In this document: positions 37,104-49,375 of the stretch, in pieces
Layout: each line of letters opens with the position of its first letter
Numbering within the stretch: the first letter of the stretch is position 1
NCBI RefSeq assembly: GCF_019097595.1
Contig: NC_080732.1
Coordinates: forward strand, 7,532,905 to 7,596,904
Direction: 5' to 3'
Source: Hemibagrus wyckioides
Taxonomy: Eukaryota > Chordata > Actinopteri > Siluriformes > Bagridae
Length of the DNA stretch: 64,000 nucleotides
The notes under the pieces: model-generated
Seen by the model: only the letters and a program-made list of their open reading frames with translations
The model's database searches: none
What the model was told of the DNA's origin: nothing
Made by a program: the position numbers and the translations under genes

Positions 37104-37960
37104 TGAACTAACACCCTTCTGGTGACTAAAGCTAGTTTAACACTGCGTGACTTCAGCAGTCATTTGAGACTTTTACGTCACGCTGTAAGAGATGATCCAA
37201 ATAAAATCACGGCCTGTTTGATAACCTCTGTTCTTTGTCAGATAAAGGATGATGATTGTCTACTAATAGACCTGCCATTAAACATAATTACTACCTTCTG
37301 CTTACATTATAATAAAAAGAAACAAGCCCTTGGTTTAATAGTAGCAATATTATGCCTCGACATTTAAAAAGGCAAAAGAGAAAAGGTTTGAAGATATTCA
37401 TGGCTGGAAAAATGAGGACCAAACAGGGATCAGGGAAGTATGTAGACTGGAAACTCATGTTAAGCCTTATGAATTTAGTATATTTGTTAATCAAAAATAT
37501 ATTTCATGTTTCACCATGGACATTAATATGTTGTTGTTGTTGTTGTTGTTTTGGCTTGCTCTATGCCATCCTCCTATTGGTGGCTTTTAGTCTTGTGTGA
37601 TGGCTGGGATTTTAAGATTTTAATCAAGATTTGGCATCTGCTATTTTTTGGCAGGAATGCCACTAAATCAGATGCAGAGAAATAATATAATACATTTCTG
37701 ATGTTAATGTGTGAATGTAAACCATAACCTTTATTTACACTAGACGAATTTGGTAGAATTGGAATGGATTTAGGGTAATAAAGTGTGTGTTCCCAAATGG
37801 TTCAAGAGCGGAGAAATATTCCTTAACAATATATAAAACAGGGGACTCATTTTATTAGAAATTTGATTTAAAAATGGTAGGTAAGTACAAATATATAAAA
37901 GAAGCATTTGATAAAATACAGAATGTTTAACATTTTCAAGCCGCTTTATTACAAAAATAT
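37104..37960. other. Intergenic sequence
   Basis: Only a (TTG)n run at about 37,531-37,551 and AT-rich sequence are visible. Confidence 0.5.
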
Positions 37961-37964
37961 TCCT

Positions 37965-38400
37965 AGTGGGAATGGCAGTGTACTACAATAATGAATGCAC
38001 ATGAGTCCAGAGTGTTTAATAATAAAAGCCACAAAGTAGGGAACAGTGCAAAAAAATTGACAAACAAGGTAAATAGGAACAGGGAACAATCCAGAACTGG
38101 CAGGAAATAATTCAGAAAACAAACAAGCAAGAAAAATACAGGGAAAATCAGAGCAGTGATAAGCAATAGGCTTAATTGCTAACGCCACAGTCACAAGGAA
38201 ACATATATTCCTCAACATGAGGAACTGAAATCAAGGTGCTTATATAGAATGCAAACCAAATAGACATAATCAAACACAGGTGAACATAATCAGCAGATGT
38301 GTGTGTGTGTGTGTGTGTGGGTGTGTGGGAGCTCTGGAGGTTGCTGGGAGTTGGAGTACGCCGTGGCGGCCATGCTTGTTGGCCTTGATGAAACAGTCTC
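37965..38400. repeat. Non-autonomous interspersed repeat with (GT)n core
   Basis: It reads AACAAGGTAAATAGGAACAG, AACAATCCAGAACTGGCAGG and TCAAACACAGGTGAACATAA, then (GT)n at about 38,298-38,330, then GGAGTACGCCGTGGCGGCCA. The same layout (GCAAG...CCAAAT, a GT core, then a GC-rich end) recurs at 63,060-63,370. It is probably a non-autonomous DNA element, but I cannot see its termini clearly. Confidence 0.5.
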
Positions 38401-39437
38401 AGACATTAGGTGATGTGGCAAAAATTTTACTGTTTTTTATTGTTGGAATACCTTTGTTGCCATAAAATCTATTTATTGTTTGTGTAAAATAAGTATATTG
38501 TGAACAGATTATTTAAATAAAAATAGCTTTAATTTTCTTGCTTTTTTTCTTTAGGTCACCCTTCTGCGTATTGGTCCAGTGCACTTAATTTTCAGTTTAT
38601 TAAGTACGAATTAGGTTGGACCTAAGACCCAGGCATTGTATTGAAAGATAAATAATAGCTGTTTTAGGACCTGGCCAATCGAGCACTATGGGGAAAATGA
38701 ACCTTTCAGGACCGCACTGATTTTCTAGCTCATGATGATGAACGGCTCAGGAGCCAATATCATCTTCCAGCTTCAATCTTCATTATGCTAAGCCTGGGTA
38801 AACAGCTAGCTGAAGTCTGGATAAGAGAACACACTGTTGTTATACTATACCTGGAGTTTCTGGCTACAGGAACATTCCTGCTATTGACCGCACTTCTGTT
38901 AAAAGAACATCGATTTCATTGGACTCACTGAAAATTCTCTCCTTTGTTGCCTTCGTTTGTCCTCTGTTGCTGGAAATACTGATATGTGAAGGACAGTCTG
39001 AGAGAAGAAACTGGTTCATGAAACTGGATCAAACCATTTCTCAGTAACATGAAAATGTCTTATTTTCAAATTTCATTCCACAGCTGAATACACCTGTCTT
39101 TATATATTATTTATACACATATGCTGAGAAGTTTCCCTAAGATCAAATTTAGACAGTAACAGTTACGTCAGGTTGGTATATGGGTCAGAGAGCATGTTTT
39201 TGTTTTTTTTTTTTTGTTTTTTGTTTCACTATGAATGTCTGAGATAAATGCATTATTGTGAAACTAAAATGGCATACGGTTAAATTCTTATATGTACACA
39301 CAGCCAAACCTAAAATTGGCAACATTTTGCTTGACACAAAAGACTGAGAAGAAAATTGTACAGAGAACAGATTGTTAAATATTACTAGACGGAACTAGAA
39401 GCAGAATGAAAAGCATAATGTGACACAACTGTTTCGA

Positions 39438-39513
<76 letters not shown>

Positions 39514-40849
39514 AAAGGGTGGAGCATGGGAGAAGTTTAAAAGGAAAAACAATGAGCCTATGAGTGAGAAGAAATCAGTACTGAAAATAAGAGGTAAAAT
39601 CTGTACATTGCCAATTAATCGTGTTAAACATGACCAATTTTTTTGGTGTAAAACATGTACAGAGCTGACTGCATTACACTTTAATGAGGAGACCTTTTAC
39701 TTTTACAATTGTAAATTTGCCTAAACAACAATGTACATGTGAATTTTGGACCATTAAGGTCTATTCTAAAGACTGCTGTAATTATAAAGACTGTGCAGTG
39801 AACTTCCCAAGAGTCCTAGTCACAATGGGTCATATTGAGAGTTAGGAATAAAGAGTCGAAAAGATACATCAATATTAATGAGGGGAAATTTGTGCTTTTT
39901 TTAAGACTTGGGTCAGACAGTACAATTTCTTTACTGATGTCCTCTTCAGCACTGCAAAAATAAATATAAAATTTAAAATATAAAATTTTTATAAGACTAT
40001 ATATAGTATATTATATATAGTTATTAAAGCTAGACCTCATTTTAAGTTTGAAATTGTCCTCTATAGTTCTCTGTGCAGATATCTTTTCTCATTTTAAGCA
40101 TTTATTTCTAGAAAGAATTCGAAATTGTCTGTCAGTAGAAAATAAAAATCTTAAAATATGCATCTAAAAACAAACATTAAACATTATAGTCTTAATCCAC
40201 CACACCTACAATATAACCATTAACGAACATCAGAAAAAAACACTAGAGCCACTAAAGTTGTGGCTTTACTCATTAATGCTACCTATTACATTTAACACAA
40301 AAGTTTACAAAACAATACCTGACCTTTTAACTCACCTGAGATTTGGTGATTTTTTTTTTTGTTTTTTTAAAGATGAGTACGGTCATACTGAAGAGAAGCA
40401 AAAACCCACAAAGGTTGGCTTTTGAGAAATAAATCTACAAATATAACAAATAAAATCAATAAATAAAGAGAAATAAAGGCTGGCTTTGGCCCTGAGGCAT
40501 CACAAGAATCAATACTGATAAAAAAAAAAGTCTCTGGAGTTACCTTCGAGATATTGTCTACAGCCTCAGATATGTAATGTTCAGCATCTAGATTCTGTCT
40601 GGGGAAACTTTTCTCTCGCAAGTTAACGCTAGCTGTAAAGAGTTGTAGCTCAGGGGAGCCATACACAAGAGGATGTAACCCTGTCTGTTCATATTAAATG
40701 GTACCTTTAGCCCTGGAGTCTGCATTCAACATTAGTGCAGACCAAGTTATCAAGGGTTCATGGGTAATAAGCTGAGCATTTGAGGGGAATAAAACATATG
40801 TCGTGTCATTGTACTTTTTATTTGTTTCCATTTAAAGCTGACTAAAGAG

Positions 40850-40850
<1 letters not shown>
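38401..40850. other. Intergenic sequence with a (GAAA)n array
   Basis: No gene is recognised. The block 38,660-38,990 has few simple repeats and could be an unclassified repeat. The (GAAA)n array at 39,436-39,517 is listed separately. Confidence 0.5.
39436..39517. repeat. (GAAA)n microsatellite
   Basis: About 20 perfect GAAA units. The purine strand is plus. Confidence 0.97.

Positions 40851-40853
<3 letters not shown>

Positions 40854-40919
<66 letters not shown>
40854..40919. repeat. (TA)n array at the left edge of Tc1 copy B
   Basis: Over 30 TA units run directly into the transposon end. Known: Tc1 elements insert at TA, so a TA array is a natural target. Confidence 0.95.
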
Positions 40920-40922
<3 letters not shown>

Positions 40923-42187
40923 TATATTGCCAAAAGTATTCGCTCACCCATCCAAATAATCAGAATCAGGTGTTCCAATCACTTCCATGGCCACAGGTGT
41001 ATAAAATCAAGCACCTAGGCATGCAGACTGTTTTTACAAACATTTGTGAAAGAATGGGTCGCTCTCAGGAGCTCAGTGAATTCCAGCGTGGAACTGTGAT
41101 AGGATGCCACCTGTGCAACAAATCCAGTCGTGAAATTTCCTCGCTCCTAAATATTCTAATTATAATTATATTATTCTAATAATAACTGTCAGCTGTATTA
41201 TAAGAACGTGGAAGTGTTTGGGAATGACAGCAACTCAGCCACGAAGTGGTAGGCCACGTAAACTGACGGAGCGGCGTCAGCGGATGCTGAGGCGCATAGT
41301 GCGAAGAGGTCACCAACTTTCTACAGAGTCAATCGCTACAGACCTCCAAACTTCATGTGGCCTTCAGATTAGCTCAAGAACAGTGCGCAGAGAGCTTCAT
41401 GGAATGAGTTTCCATGGCCGAGCAGCTGCATCCAAGCCGCACGTCACCAAGTGCAATGCAAAGCGTCGGATGCAGTGGTGTAAAGCACGCCGCCACTGGA
41501 CTCTAGAGCAGTGGAGACGCGTTCTCTGGAGTGACGAATCGCACTTCTCCATCTGGCAATCTGATGGACAAGTCTGGGTTTGGTGGTTGCCAGGAGAACG
41601 GTACTTGTCTGACTGCATTGTGCCAAGTATAAAGTTTGGTGGAGGGGGGATTATGGTGTGGGGTTGTTTTTCAGGAGCTGGGCTTGGCCCCTTAGTTCCA
41701 GTGAAAGGAACTCTGAATGCTTCAGCATACCAAGACATTTTGGACAATTCCATGCTCCCCACTTTCTGGGAACAGTTTGGAACTGGCCCCTTCCTCTTCC
41801 AACATGACTGTGCACCAGTGCACAAAGCAAGGTCCATAAAGACATGGATGACAGAGTCTGGTGTGGATGAACTTGACTGGCCTGCACAGAGTCCTGACCT
41901 CAACCCGATAGAACACCTTTGGGATGAATTAGAGCGGAGACTGAGAGCCAGGCCTTCTCGTCCAACATCAGTGTGTGACCTCACAAATGCGCTTCTGGAA
42001 GAATGGTCAAAAATTCCCATAAACACACTCCTAAACCTTGTGGACAGCCTTCCCAGAAGAGTTGAAGCTGTTATAGCTGCAAAGGGTGGACCGACGTCAT
42101 ATTGAACCCTATGGATTAGGAATGGGATGTCACTTAAGTTCATATGCGAGTCAAGGCAGGTGAGCGAATACTTTTGGCAATATAGTG
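40920..42187 (+). mobile_element. Tc1/mariner element, copy B (1,268 bp)
   Basis: Same family and TIRs as copy A (CACTATATTGCCAAAAGTAT ... ATACTTTTGGCAATATAGTG), with TA on both sides. It is the longest copy because of a 29-nt AT-only insertion, apart from two C bases, at 41,156-41,184. Confidence 0.95.
41054..42105 (+). pseudogene. Tc1-like transposase, copy B, N-terminus disrupted
   Basis: It opens [20 protein letters not shown] and runs to LLNI, where 29 nt replace the 9 nt found in copy A. The net change of 20 nt shifts the frame and adds stops within the helix-turn-helix. From 41,218 a 295-residue frame stays open to GGPTSY. In this frame the AT-hook-like GRPRK is at 11-15, the first Asp at 106 (WSDESHF), the second at 197 (FQHDCAPVH) and the Glu at 232 (NPIEHLW). 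The second Asp and the Glu are separated by 34 residues, hence DD34E. The catalytic domain is the best preserved of the three, but its DNA-binding half is severed. Confidence 0.93.
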
Positions 42188-42210
42188 TATATGTTAGTGG
42201 GTTGATCGAG

Positions 42211-42360
42211 AGAGTTTAAAGTTACTTTTTTTTATCCCTAATGGTCAAGCCTGATATGACAGTGGCTAGAAAAAAACTCCCTGTGATGATATGAGGAAGA
42301 AACCTTGAGAGGAACCAGGCTCAGAAGGGAACCTCATCCTTATTTAGCTGACACTGGACT
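42211..42360 (+). repeat. Common teleost dispersed repeat, 3' part
   Basis: It reads TATCCCTAATGGTCAAGCCT, AAAAAACTCCCTGTGATGAT, GAGGAAGAAACCTTGAGAGG and AACCAGGCTCAGAAGGGAAC. It continues the family whose first part is at 21,205-21,395. It lies just beyond Tc1 copy B. Confidence 0.65.
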
Positions 42361-45080
42361 GTAAATAATGTAAATGTTGATAACGTCCTTTCTAAATGAA
42401 TATTCATCTCTGTAATTTCTATATTAATGAATATTCATCTCTGTAATTTCTTTTCGATATAGAATATTCTGTATCTGTAATTTGTATTTGTTTGGGTACA
42501 ATCCCTTTTTTTTGGAACACTATTAATTTTAAATAAAAACTATTAAAATTGTTAATTAATGATATCATTAAAATCTCTCTCTCTCTCTTCATTGCTCTAT
42601 GATCAGTTTTAACAAATTTGATGTGGAACTATTTCTAGCTGACTGCTGTGCAGTGTATATTGATGCAACCTAAGATGCCTAAGGGTGTTTTAAGGGCTTA
42701 CTGAACACCGAAATAGGAAATGGGGCAGAATATGCATTCAAAGGTGCACTATTTGGGACACATGATTGTTTACAATGGTGGTGAGTTGATACAAGATATC
42801 AGACAAGTTTATCATGTGATTGATCCATTCTAGGATTTAAGGACTTAAGTCTAGTCTCAAGATATTTTCTGTATTGACATGGACTTGTCTAAGACTTCTA
42901 AGCATTTGTACTTAGACTCGTCTCTGTCTTGAGCAGTGGTCTCGCTAAATAGGACGTTGAGCTCAATCAAAAGTTTGCAAAAATATTAGAAAATATATTT
43001 CTTTTTTTTATTTGCTTTTATTTCCTAAAATCTAGACAAATCTTTGGCACAATGCACAAACGAAGGCAAATAGTCAAAATAAAGACATGGCCTTTTTAAA
43101 AGGGTTTGATGGTTTTCTCTCTCAATCATTACTCAGTCTTGCTTAGATTAAGACTTGACCTTGACTAGGCCTTTATCCTCTTATGACTCAGTCTTGATGC
43201 TATCTTGACTAGTCCTGGTCTTGGAATTGACAATGGTTGACCTGACTACATCGTTATGATTAACTTAGTAACAATGAAAAAATTGAGCATAAAAAATGCA
43301 AGGCACCATAAGTATTAAAAACCCTAGAAACAACGTATATATTTTTTATATTTCCAATATATATCCAAGTTATATATTTTCTTTGTTGCTGAAAGTTAAA
43401 TATGGTGTTGCATGCATTGTAATATCTTACCAAATATATAGTTTAGTGGTCTCATGAGGATTTATGCACATTATACACAAAGTTAAATGTGACATCCTCA
43501 TGTGAGGGCTGGGTTTATAGTAACTAAATAAATTTAGAATAATTAGAAAGAAATTGGGGTAAAAAAAAAGAAAAAAGTCCAGGTGGCATAGGCAAGGCAG
43601 AGCTACAGCAAAAGCTGGAGAAAGCAAGCAGTAGATCGGGAAAGCAACGTCAATTATGAAATGAAATGATTAATTTAAGCAGTGACTTCATCGCACATTC
43701 TTGATTCATCAGCATTAGATGTATAGTCATCCATCCTGCTCATTTTTCAGCGCATATTTGTAGTGTAATGGTGAAAGAGCAGCATGCTATGATAAAACAC
43801 CTTTCAAATAAGTGCATTTTCATAGCTGCTTCTGAAGAAAGCAAGAAAATTACCAGAAGGAATGAATAAGGCTGAGTCTAGCCATGTGTTACCAAATTGG
43901 TGGTAGAGGATTTTTTTATTTATTTTTTTTGCATGTAAACAGTGTTTTTTTTTTCCAGTCTCTCTCTTTTAGTTGCTAAATATTTGTCCTCATTTTCTTC
44001 ACACTTGTCATTTGATACTTGGATGGCACTGAAGGGAAATACATCTTTTACAAAATAAAATGCCACCCAAATGAAAACAGATCGGGAGGCCAAACACGCA
44101 CCACCTTGGGCCTTCATTACTAGGACGGCCAGCTGAAAACGGAAGATAGATGAGATCATTCATTTTCAATGCTGAACAGCAAACCAGCATAACTGGAGCA
44201 TGCAGCAAAAAAAAAATAGCATGAATAACAGCACCCAAATAAGCTAGTTCATATGGTGTTTAGGACGTAAAAGAAATTTTAATCATTATGAATAGAGTGA
44301 TTATGTTTATTAATTTGGCAGAAAGTGTTATCAAAAATACAGGCAGAATATAATTCACAACACACCTGTTAAATGTTCCCTTAACTGGTGGGATAGTTCA
44401 TTTACTTTACATTTCTGAAGTGGATGAGATTAGCACTGATTCAAGGTGTGCACTAACTTGTCCCTGTCATTCCCTTAGAGCATTTTTATGTTAGAATTTG
44501 GACTGGAGAACCTAGGATTGACTGACTGACTTGTAATAAGCACAGGAATCCAGGCCAAATCGAATTCAAATGCATTTAGGCATACAGTATATAGCAGTTA
44601 TGGGAATAGTCCAAATTTAAGCTGTGACCAATCTTGGAATCTGTATGAAAAATAGCACAAATGCAACCTGTATGGCTTTTTTTTTTAAGTTTTATTTTGT
44701 TTTTCTATACCATGAATGAGGTACATCTAATCTAGGTTGAGTTGAGTGTTTTCTAGTATGTTGATCTTGCAGTTTGTGGCCTGGATGAGATGGTAAATGA
44801 GGACCAATATTGGTTCATTACTCATGGATTCTGCGGGTAATTGTATAAGCAAATAGATTTACAGGGGCCTGTCATCAGCTGGGAGAACTGACTGAATGTC
44901 TGAATGAGTCTTGATCTAAACCTTCGCAACGCACAGGCGGAATGAAACAATCAATAAAAAAAAAAAAACAAGAAGCATCGTCCCAGACAAATTGATCCAA
45001 AAACAGCAGACTAGAGTAAGCTATGATGAAATATATGAAGTGGGATTTACAACATATTACATCAATTAACAATAATATTA
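42361..45080. other. Intergenic sequence, no recognised gene
   Basis: A local tandem duplication of about 30 bp (AATGAATATTCATCTCTGTA) occurs at 42,395-42,455, and (CT)n at about 42,575. Otherwise it is AT-rich unique-looking sequence. No exons are supported. Confidence 0.5.
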
Positions 45081-45423
45081 AAAACACTGAAAGGTAAAGT
45101 GATTACCTGTCACTTGTCAATGGATGGGTTATATAAGGCAGCAAGAAAAATATTTAGTTCTCAAAGAATCTGAGCAGCTTTGTCAAACCCAACCTGTGAT
45201 TATTAGATGACTGGGTCAGAACATCTGTAAAATGGCAGTTCTTATGTGGTTTTCCCAGTATGCAGTGGTTAGTACCCACCAAAAGTGGTGCAAGGAAGAA
45301 CAATTAGTGAACCGGTGACAGGGTCATGGGCTGCCGAGGCTCAATTATATTTGTAGGGAGAAGGGTAGTCTGTCTGGTCTGATCCCACAGAAGAGCTACT
45401 GTACCACAAATTGCTGAAAAAAA

Positions 45424-46151
45424 GTGGTCTGGTCTCATGAATCACATTTTTTTTACATCATATGGATGGCAGGGTATGTGTGCATCAGGGCAACGGGATA
45501 CACTATGGCAGGAGTGTCCAAGCTTATCCACAGTGCTGGTGGAGGTGCAAGTATAATCAAGCAGAAGCCACACCTGATTGCAGTGTTTATTCAATTGATT
45601 TTGGCTTTCAGTAGACTCAGTTATGGAATGGAAATGGGAACCCACATCTGACCTTTCTGGATAAGATTGGACACTGCTGTACTTGGGGAAGAAGTCAGTG
45701 TTGTCCTGGGAAACTTTGGGTCCTGGGATTCATGTGGATGTTACTTCGACATGTACCACCTATCTAAACATTGTTCCAGACCAAGTACACTCTTTCATGG
45801 CAACAGTATTCCCTAATTTCCTCCTTAAGCGGGATAATGCGCTCTGCAACACTGCAAAACCTGTTCAGAAACGGTTTGAGGAACACAATAAAATGTTTAA
45901 GGTGTTGCATCCAAATTCCCCAAATCTCAATCCAATTGAGCGTCAATTGAGGATGTACTGAACAAACAAGCCTGATCCATGGAGGCTCCAGCTTGCTATT
46001 TTACAGGACTGCTGCTATCACCTTTGTGCCAGATACCACAAGACCCCTCCAGAGGTCTTGTGGAGTCCATGCTTTGACAAGACAGAGCTGTTTCCACGGC
46101 ACAAGCGGAACCTACGCAATACGAAGCAGGTGGTTTTAATATTATCGTAGG
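45424..46151 (+). pseudogene. Tc1-like transposase relic, catalytic half
   Basis: Readable pieces lie in shifting frames: WSHESHFFYIIWMAGYVCIR before the insertion, then GKKSVLSWETLGPGIHVDVT, TYLNIVPDQVHSFMATVFPN, LKRDNALCNTAKPVQKRFEE and HPNSPNLNPIERQL. The first catalytic Asp appears as His and the Glu of NPIE is kept. The 171-bp MITE separates the first and second catalytic regions. Confidence 0.8.
45509..45679. mobile_element. 171-bp hAT-like MITE nested in the Tc1 relic
   Basis: The left end is CAGGAGTGTCCAAGCTTATC. The complement of the right end is CAGCAGTGTCCAATCTTATC. The two match at 18 of 20 positions. The CAG...CTG termini suggest hAT. The flanking octamers are CACTATGG and TACTTGGG (5 of 8 identical), which may be an eroded 8-bp duplication. 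There is no coding capacity. Confidence 0.8.
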
Positions 46152-47309
46152 TCAGTGGAAGAAATAAGCACAAAGTAGTAATGATTATTAGCTCAGTGTA
46201 AATTGCACAGTATCAGGATTCTTATTAAAAACTGTAGATGTGATCAAGATGCACATCATTTGGAACAAATGAATAGAACAATGGAATAGACTAGATGTAC
46301 AGACCCAAGTGACTTTTTTTTTACTCTAATAGTTAAGATGGATGAGGTGAAACTTGCAGAACAGAACACAAAGTTTCCTGAGAAACAGGATGTTTCAGAT
46401 GGATGACCTTCATCAGCTGTGCCTTTTTCCTCAGAAGTGCTTTGCTTGCACAGCTAATGAATCATGTCCATCTCAAACCTGATGCTTCTCTGGAAACTTT
46501 GTATACTATTCTCTCTTTTTTCATGCATTACATACATTTATTATGGAACAATCTACAGCATTAGATGAATTAAAATAGAAATGTAATGCTAATGATTAAG
46601 ATGTCTGCATGGTAAATGAACATCTCTTTCTAAAATGTGACCAAAAAACGGCGTATTTAATCCTGATAGCAAATGAGAAATGGCCAAGTGATGACCCACA
46701 TTTTGCCATGGAATGACAGCAATGAACTCATGCAAATCTGCCAGAAACAGGCACAGTTCAGCCTTGATGGGATCATATGTTAACAGCTGGGCCACTTTCA
46801 ACCCAAAATTGAAATTACCCACAAACATTTGTTGCATGTGGGCTCTTTTTGGCCACATTTTATAGTTTGTGACACTTAACTTTCATTTAAATAAACATTT
46901 TCCTTTCAATGATAGCTCTCACAATTGCTGCACCAGTTGATTATAGATATTACATGTTTTCGAACGTTTTCTTGCGATGTTGTCAGAATAAAAATATGAT
47001 CACAAGAGAAAGAATTTCACAGAAAAGCTAAGTGTCACACTTTGGTAAGGACAACTTTTGGAGAATTAATATTATCACTCAGTGAAGTGTATTATTTTAA
47101 GTCTTTTGTACTACAAGTTACTACTGACAGTAACATCAGTAACAAGAGGCCTGAAATCATTTATTAGCAATGTGGCTCAGCAATCTACAATGGCAGGAGG
47201 TGGACTGACTGCTGGCAGCGTGAAGTGGACAAGGGAAGGACTGTGAAAAGGTTTTTGCACATCAGTGAAAAATATTAGAAAACTTTAGTTTGGGTTTTTT
47301 TCTTGGTTC

Positions 47310-47560
47310 TAATCCCAAAGAATATCCAAAGAACAGAGGGTGTGAGGCAGGAGTGCATGCTGCATGGAACACCAGTCCATTACAAGGCAATAAACACACA
47401 TCTAGGAGTATTTTAGTGTAACTAATAAACCTATCCTCATGTTCTCCAAACTAGAGACCCCAGATGAAACCCATGCAGGTATAGACATTAACTAAAGCTC
47501 AGGTTTTGAACCAGGAACCTTGGATCTGTGAAGCAGCACTGGTTGTTTTGAAGCATTTTC
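47310..47560 (-). repeat. Highly degraded L2-tailed SINE
   Basis: In plus order: GTGTGAGGCAGGAGTGCATG, GAACACCAGTCCATTACAAG, CACACATCTAGGAGTATTTT, TCATGTTCTCCAAACTAGAG and TTTTGAACCAGGAACCTTGG. These are recognisable as the complement of the family, with many changes. Confidence 0.5.
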
Positions 47561-48621
47561 TGACACAATGCCCCTCATGTCAAGTCAGGAAGATCTGTAG
47601 TCAGAATTGTGTATGGGAGTATGGGAAAATGTCTGATTAATGATGAAGTGGGTGTTTTATGTATATTCTCTCTACTGAACATTTATCACCATCTAAAGTG
47701 CTTACTATCAGTAATGTATGTCTTTAAGTCGGATTGTTTTTTTTACATTACATTTTATTTTCAGGTTGGCATAGACCGTGCTGCTTGGCTAAATCAAAAA
47801 TTAGTATGTAATAGTGGTTAGAAGATTAGCAGCATCATCCTTATGGGTTATGGAGGAAAATTAATCTGAACATTAATTTCTCATCAAGGAAATATGTCTT
47901 GTCACTTTGACCACTGCGGCTCACTTAAGACGACACAGCTCTAATTTAAAATGATGTGAATGCACTATCACAATGCTCATGCCAGCTCGATTTGTTGTTA
48001 CTGTTTTTAAGTTTTCATGCGTGATTCATTGCAGATGCGCTTTGGAAACAGATTGCTGTCAGATTAGATTTTGATAGCTTTAAAAAACCTATTATTCTCC
48101 CGATTGTCACGCCGCAGCTGCTTTTAGACGGTGAATATCCATCTCAAAGGCTTACACATTGATTTTTTTTTCCCCCCTCTCGTGAATGGATCGTTTGTGA
48201 TATAGAGATGGGATGTGTACCCAAGTTTCAAATGACAGTTATGAAGAAAATGGGCCGTATTCAGGGCTGATAAAAAAGTGCACACAGTAAGGAGGTAATA
48301 CCGAAATATTCTGCATGTTGGTCTCCAGATCTCAGACTTATAACTTTCAGACTTGGGTGCTGCTGGGACAGATTTGTGGGTGATATATTTGTGCAATACT
48401 GAGCTTGTTTTTCTCAGCAGGATGTGATTCCAAACAAGCAGTACTAAGTCCAGCACCACTTTCCAACATTTAGCTGTAACCCTGACTTACAACTGAGGAC
48501 AATATTAAAGAAATACTAAGCTGAGTTCATTATTTTCCAATAACACGTATAATAGTTTGTCATTTGTATAATTATCTGTAAAATTATTATTTTAATTTCA
48601 TTTCTAAATAACAGCACTTTT

Positions 48622-48624
<3 letters not shown>

Positions 48625-48696
<72 letters not shown>
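48625..48696. repeat. Compound (AT)n(GT)n microsatellite
   Basis: AT units at 48,625-48,666 run into GT units at 48,667-48,696. Confidence 0.97.
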
Positions 48697-48698
<2 letters not shown>

Positions 48699-49164
48699 AA
48701 GTATAGGCTTAAATTATGTGGATCATCTAGTATATAACTATACCATACTATAGAACTGATAATTATTATTAGAGTATCATTAATATAAACTTGTGATTTG
48801 CCTATTGGACTCAACAGTGCTGTGGTATGATATGAATGAATTAATCACATCACAATCATCCTGTTCAGGCCGTAATGTTTTTTTTTATTTGATGCACTTT
48901 GATAGTTGGCATATTAAATAATCAGGGACAAAGTATTATATTATACATTGATTCTTATCATAATTTCAAGTTAAGCACCAGAGAACTCTGACTCTGAATA
49001 CAGAGAATCTTTCCAATGTAATTTTTTTCCCCCTGATTAAGTCTTAGCCAGTTCCCACCCACCAGCCAGCTCTCCTCTATCATATGACAGGCACCAAGCC
49101 GAGAGGGAAAAGGCTAACGTGTGTTTCCTCCTCTTTTCTTTTCTAATTCTAACACCCTTGGAGG

Positions 49165-49375
49165 AAAATACTATCCGCCCTATTTCTGTAGGTACAGGTT
49201 CAGAGAGACACCCATGAATGGCTAGTGTTGCAGTGATTGATTGGGGAGAGACAGTATGCTACACCTCCCACCCAGAGATTGCAGCCAATTTTGCTTTCTT
49301 GGACTCCCAGCCATGGTTGACTGTGGCATCAGTGGGATTCAAACATGCAACCTTCGGATTTTTTGTTGCACCACT
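49165..49375 (-). repeat. SINE-like remnant
   Basis: The complement reads CCGAAGGTTGCATGTTTGAA TCC (a B-box-like region). It continues through GGCTGGGAGTCCAAGAAAGC to GTAGCATACTGTCTCTCCCC. Tone and length fit a tRNA-derived SINE of a third family. The assignment is from general resemblance. Confidence 0.35.

Larger units (their letters stand above)
45085..46157 (+). mobile_element. Decayed Tc1/mariner relic with a nested hAT-like MITE
   Basis: This is the same family as 25,365-25,899. The order is a TIR-like start, GGTTAGTACCCACCAAAAGT, GGTGACAGGGTCATGGGCTG, a catalytic block reading WSHESHFF-like at about 45,427 (the expected Asp is His), then the hAT insertion. After it come TGGGAAACTTTGGGTCCTGG, the second Asp region (CGGGATAATGCGCTCTGCAA, RDNALCN) and CTCAATCCAATTGAGCGTCA (LNPIERQ). 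The 3' end AGGTGGTTTTAATATTATCG is an eroded TIR. Internal deletion, frameshifts and at least one lost catalytic residue make it non-functional. Confidence 0.85.

Noticed and set aside
46589..46858. Minus-strand 89-codon frame starting MWPKRAHMQQMFVG
   Set aside because: No domain, splice signal or homologous product recognised. It is kept only as a possible conserved block.
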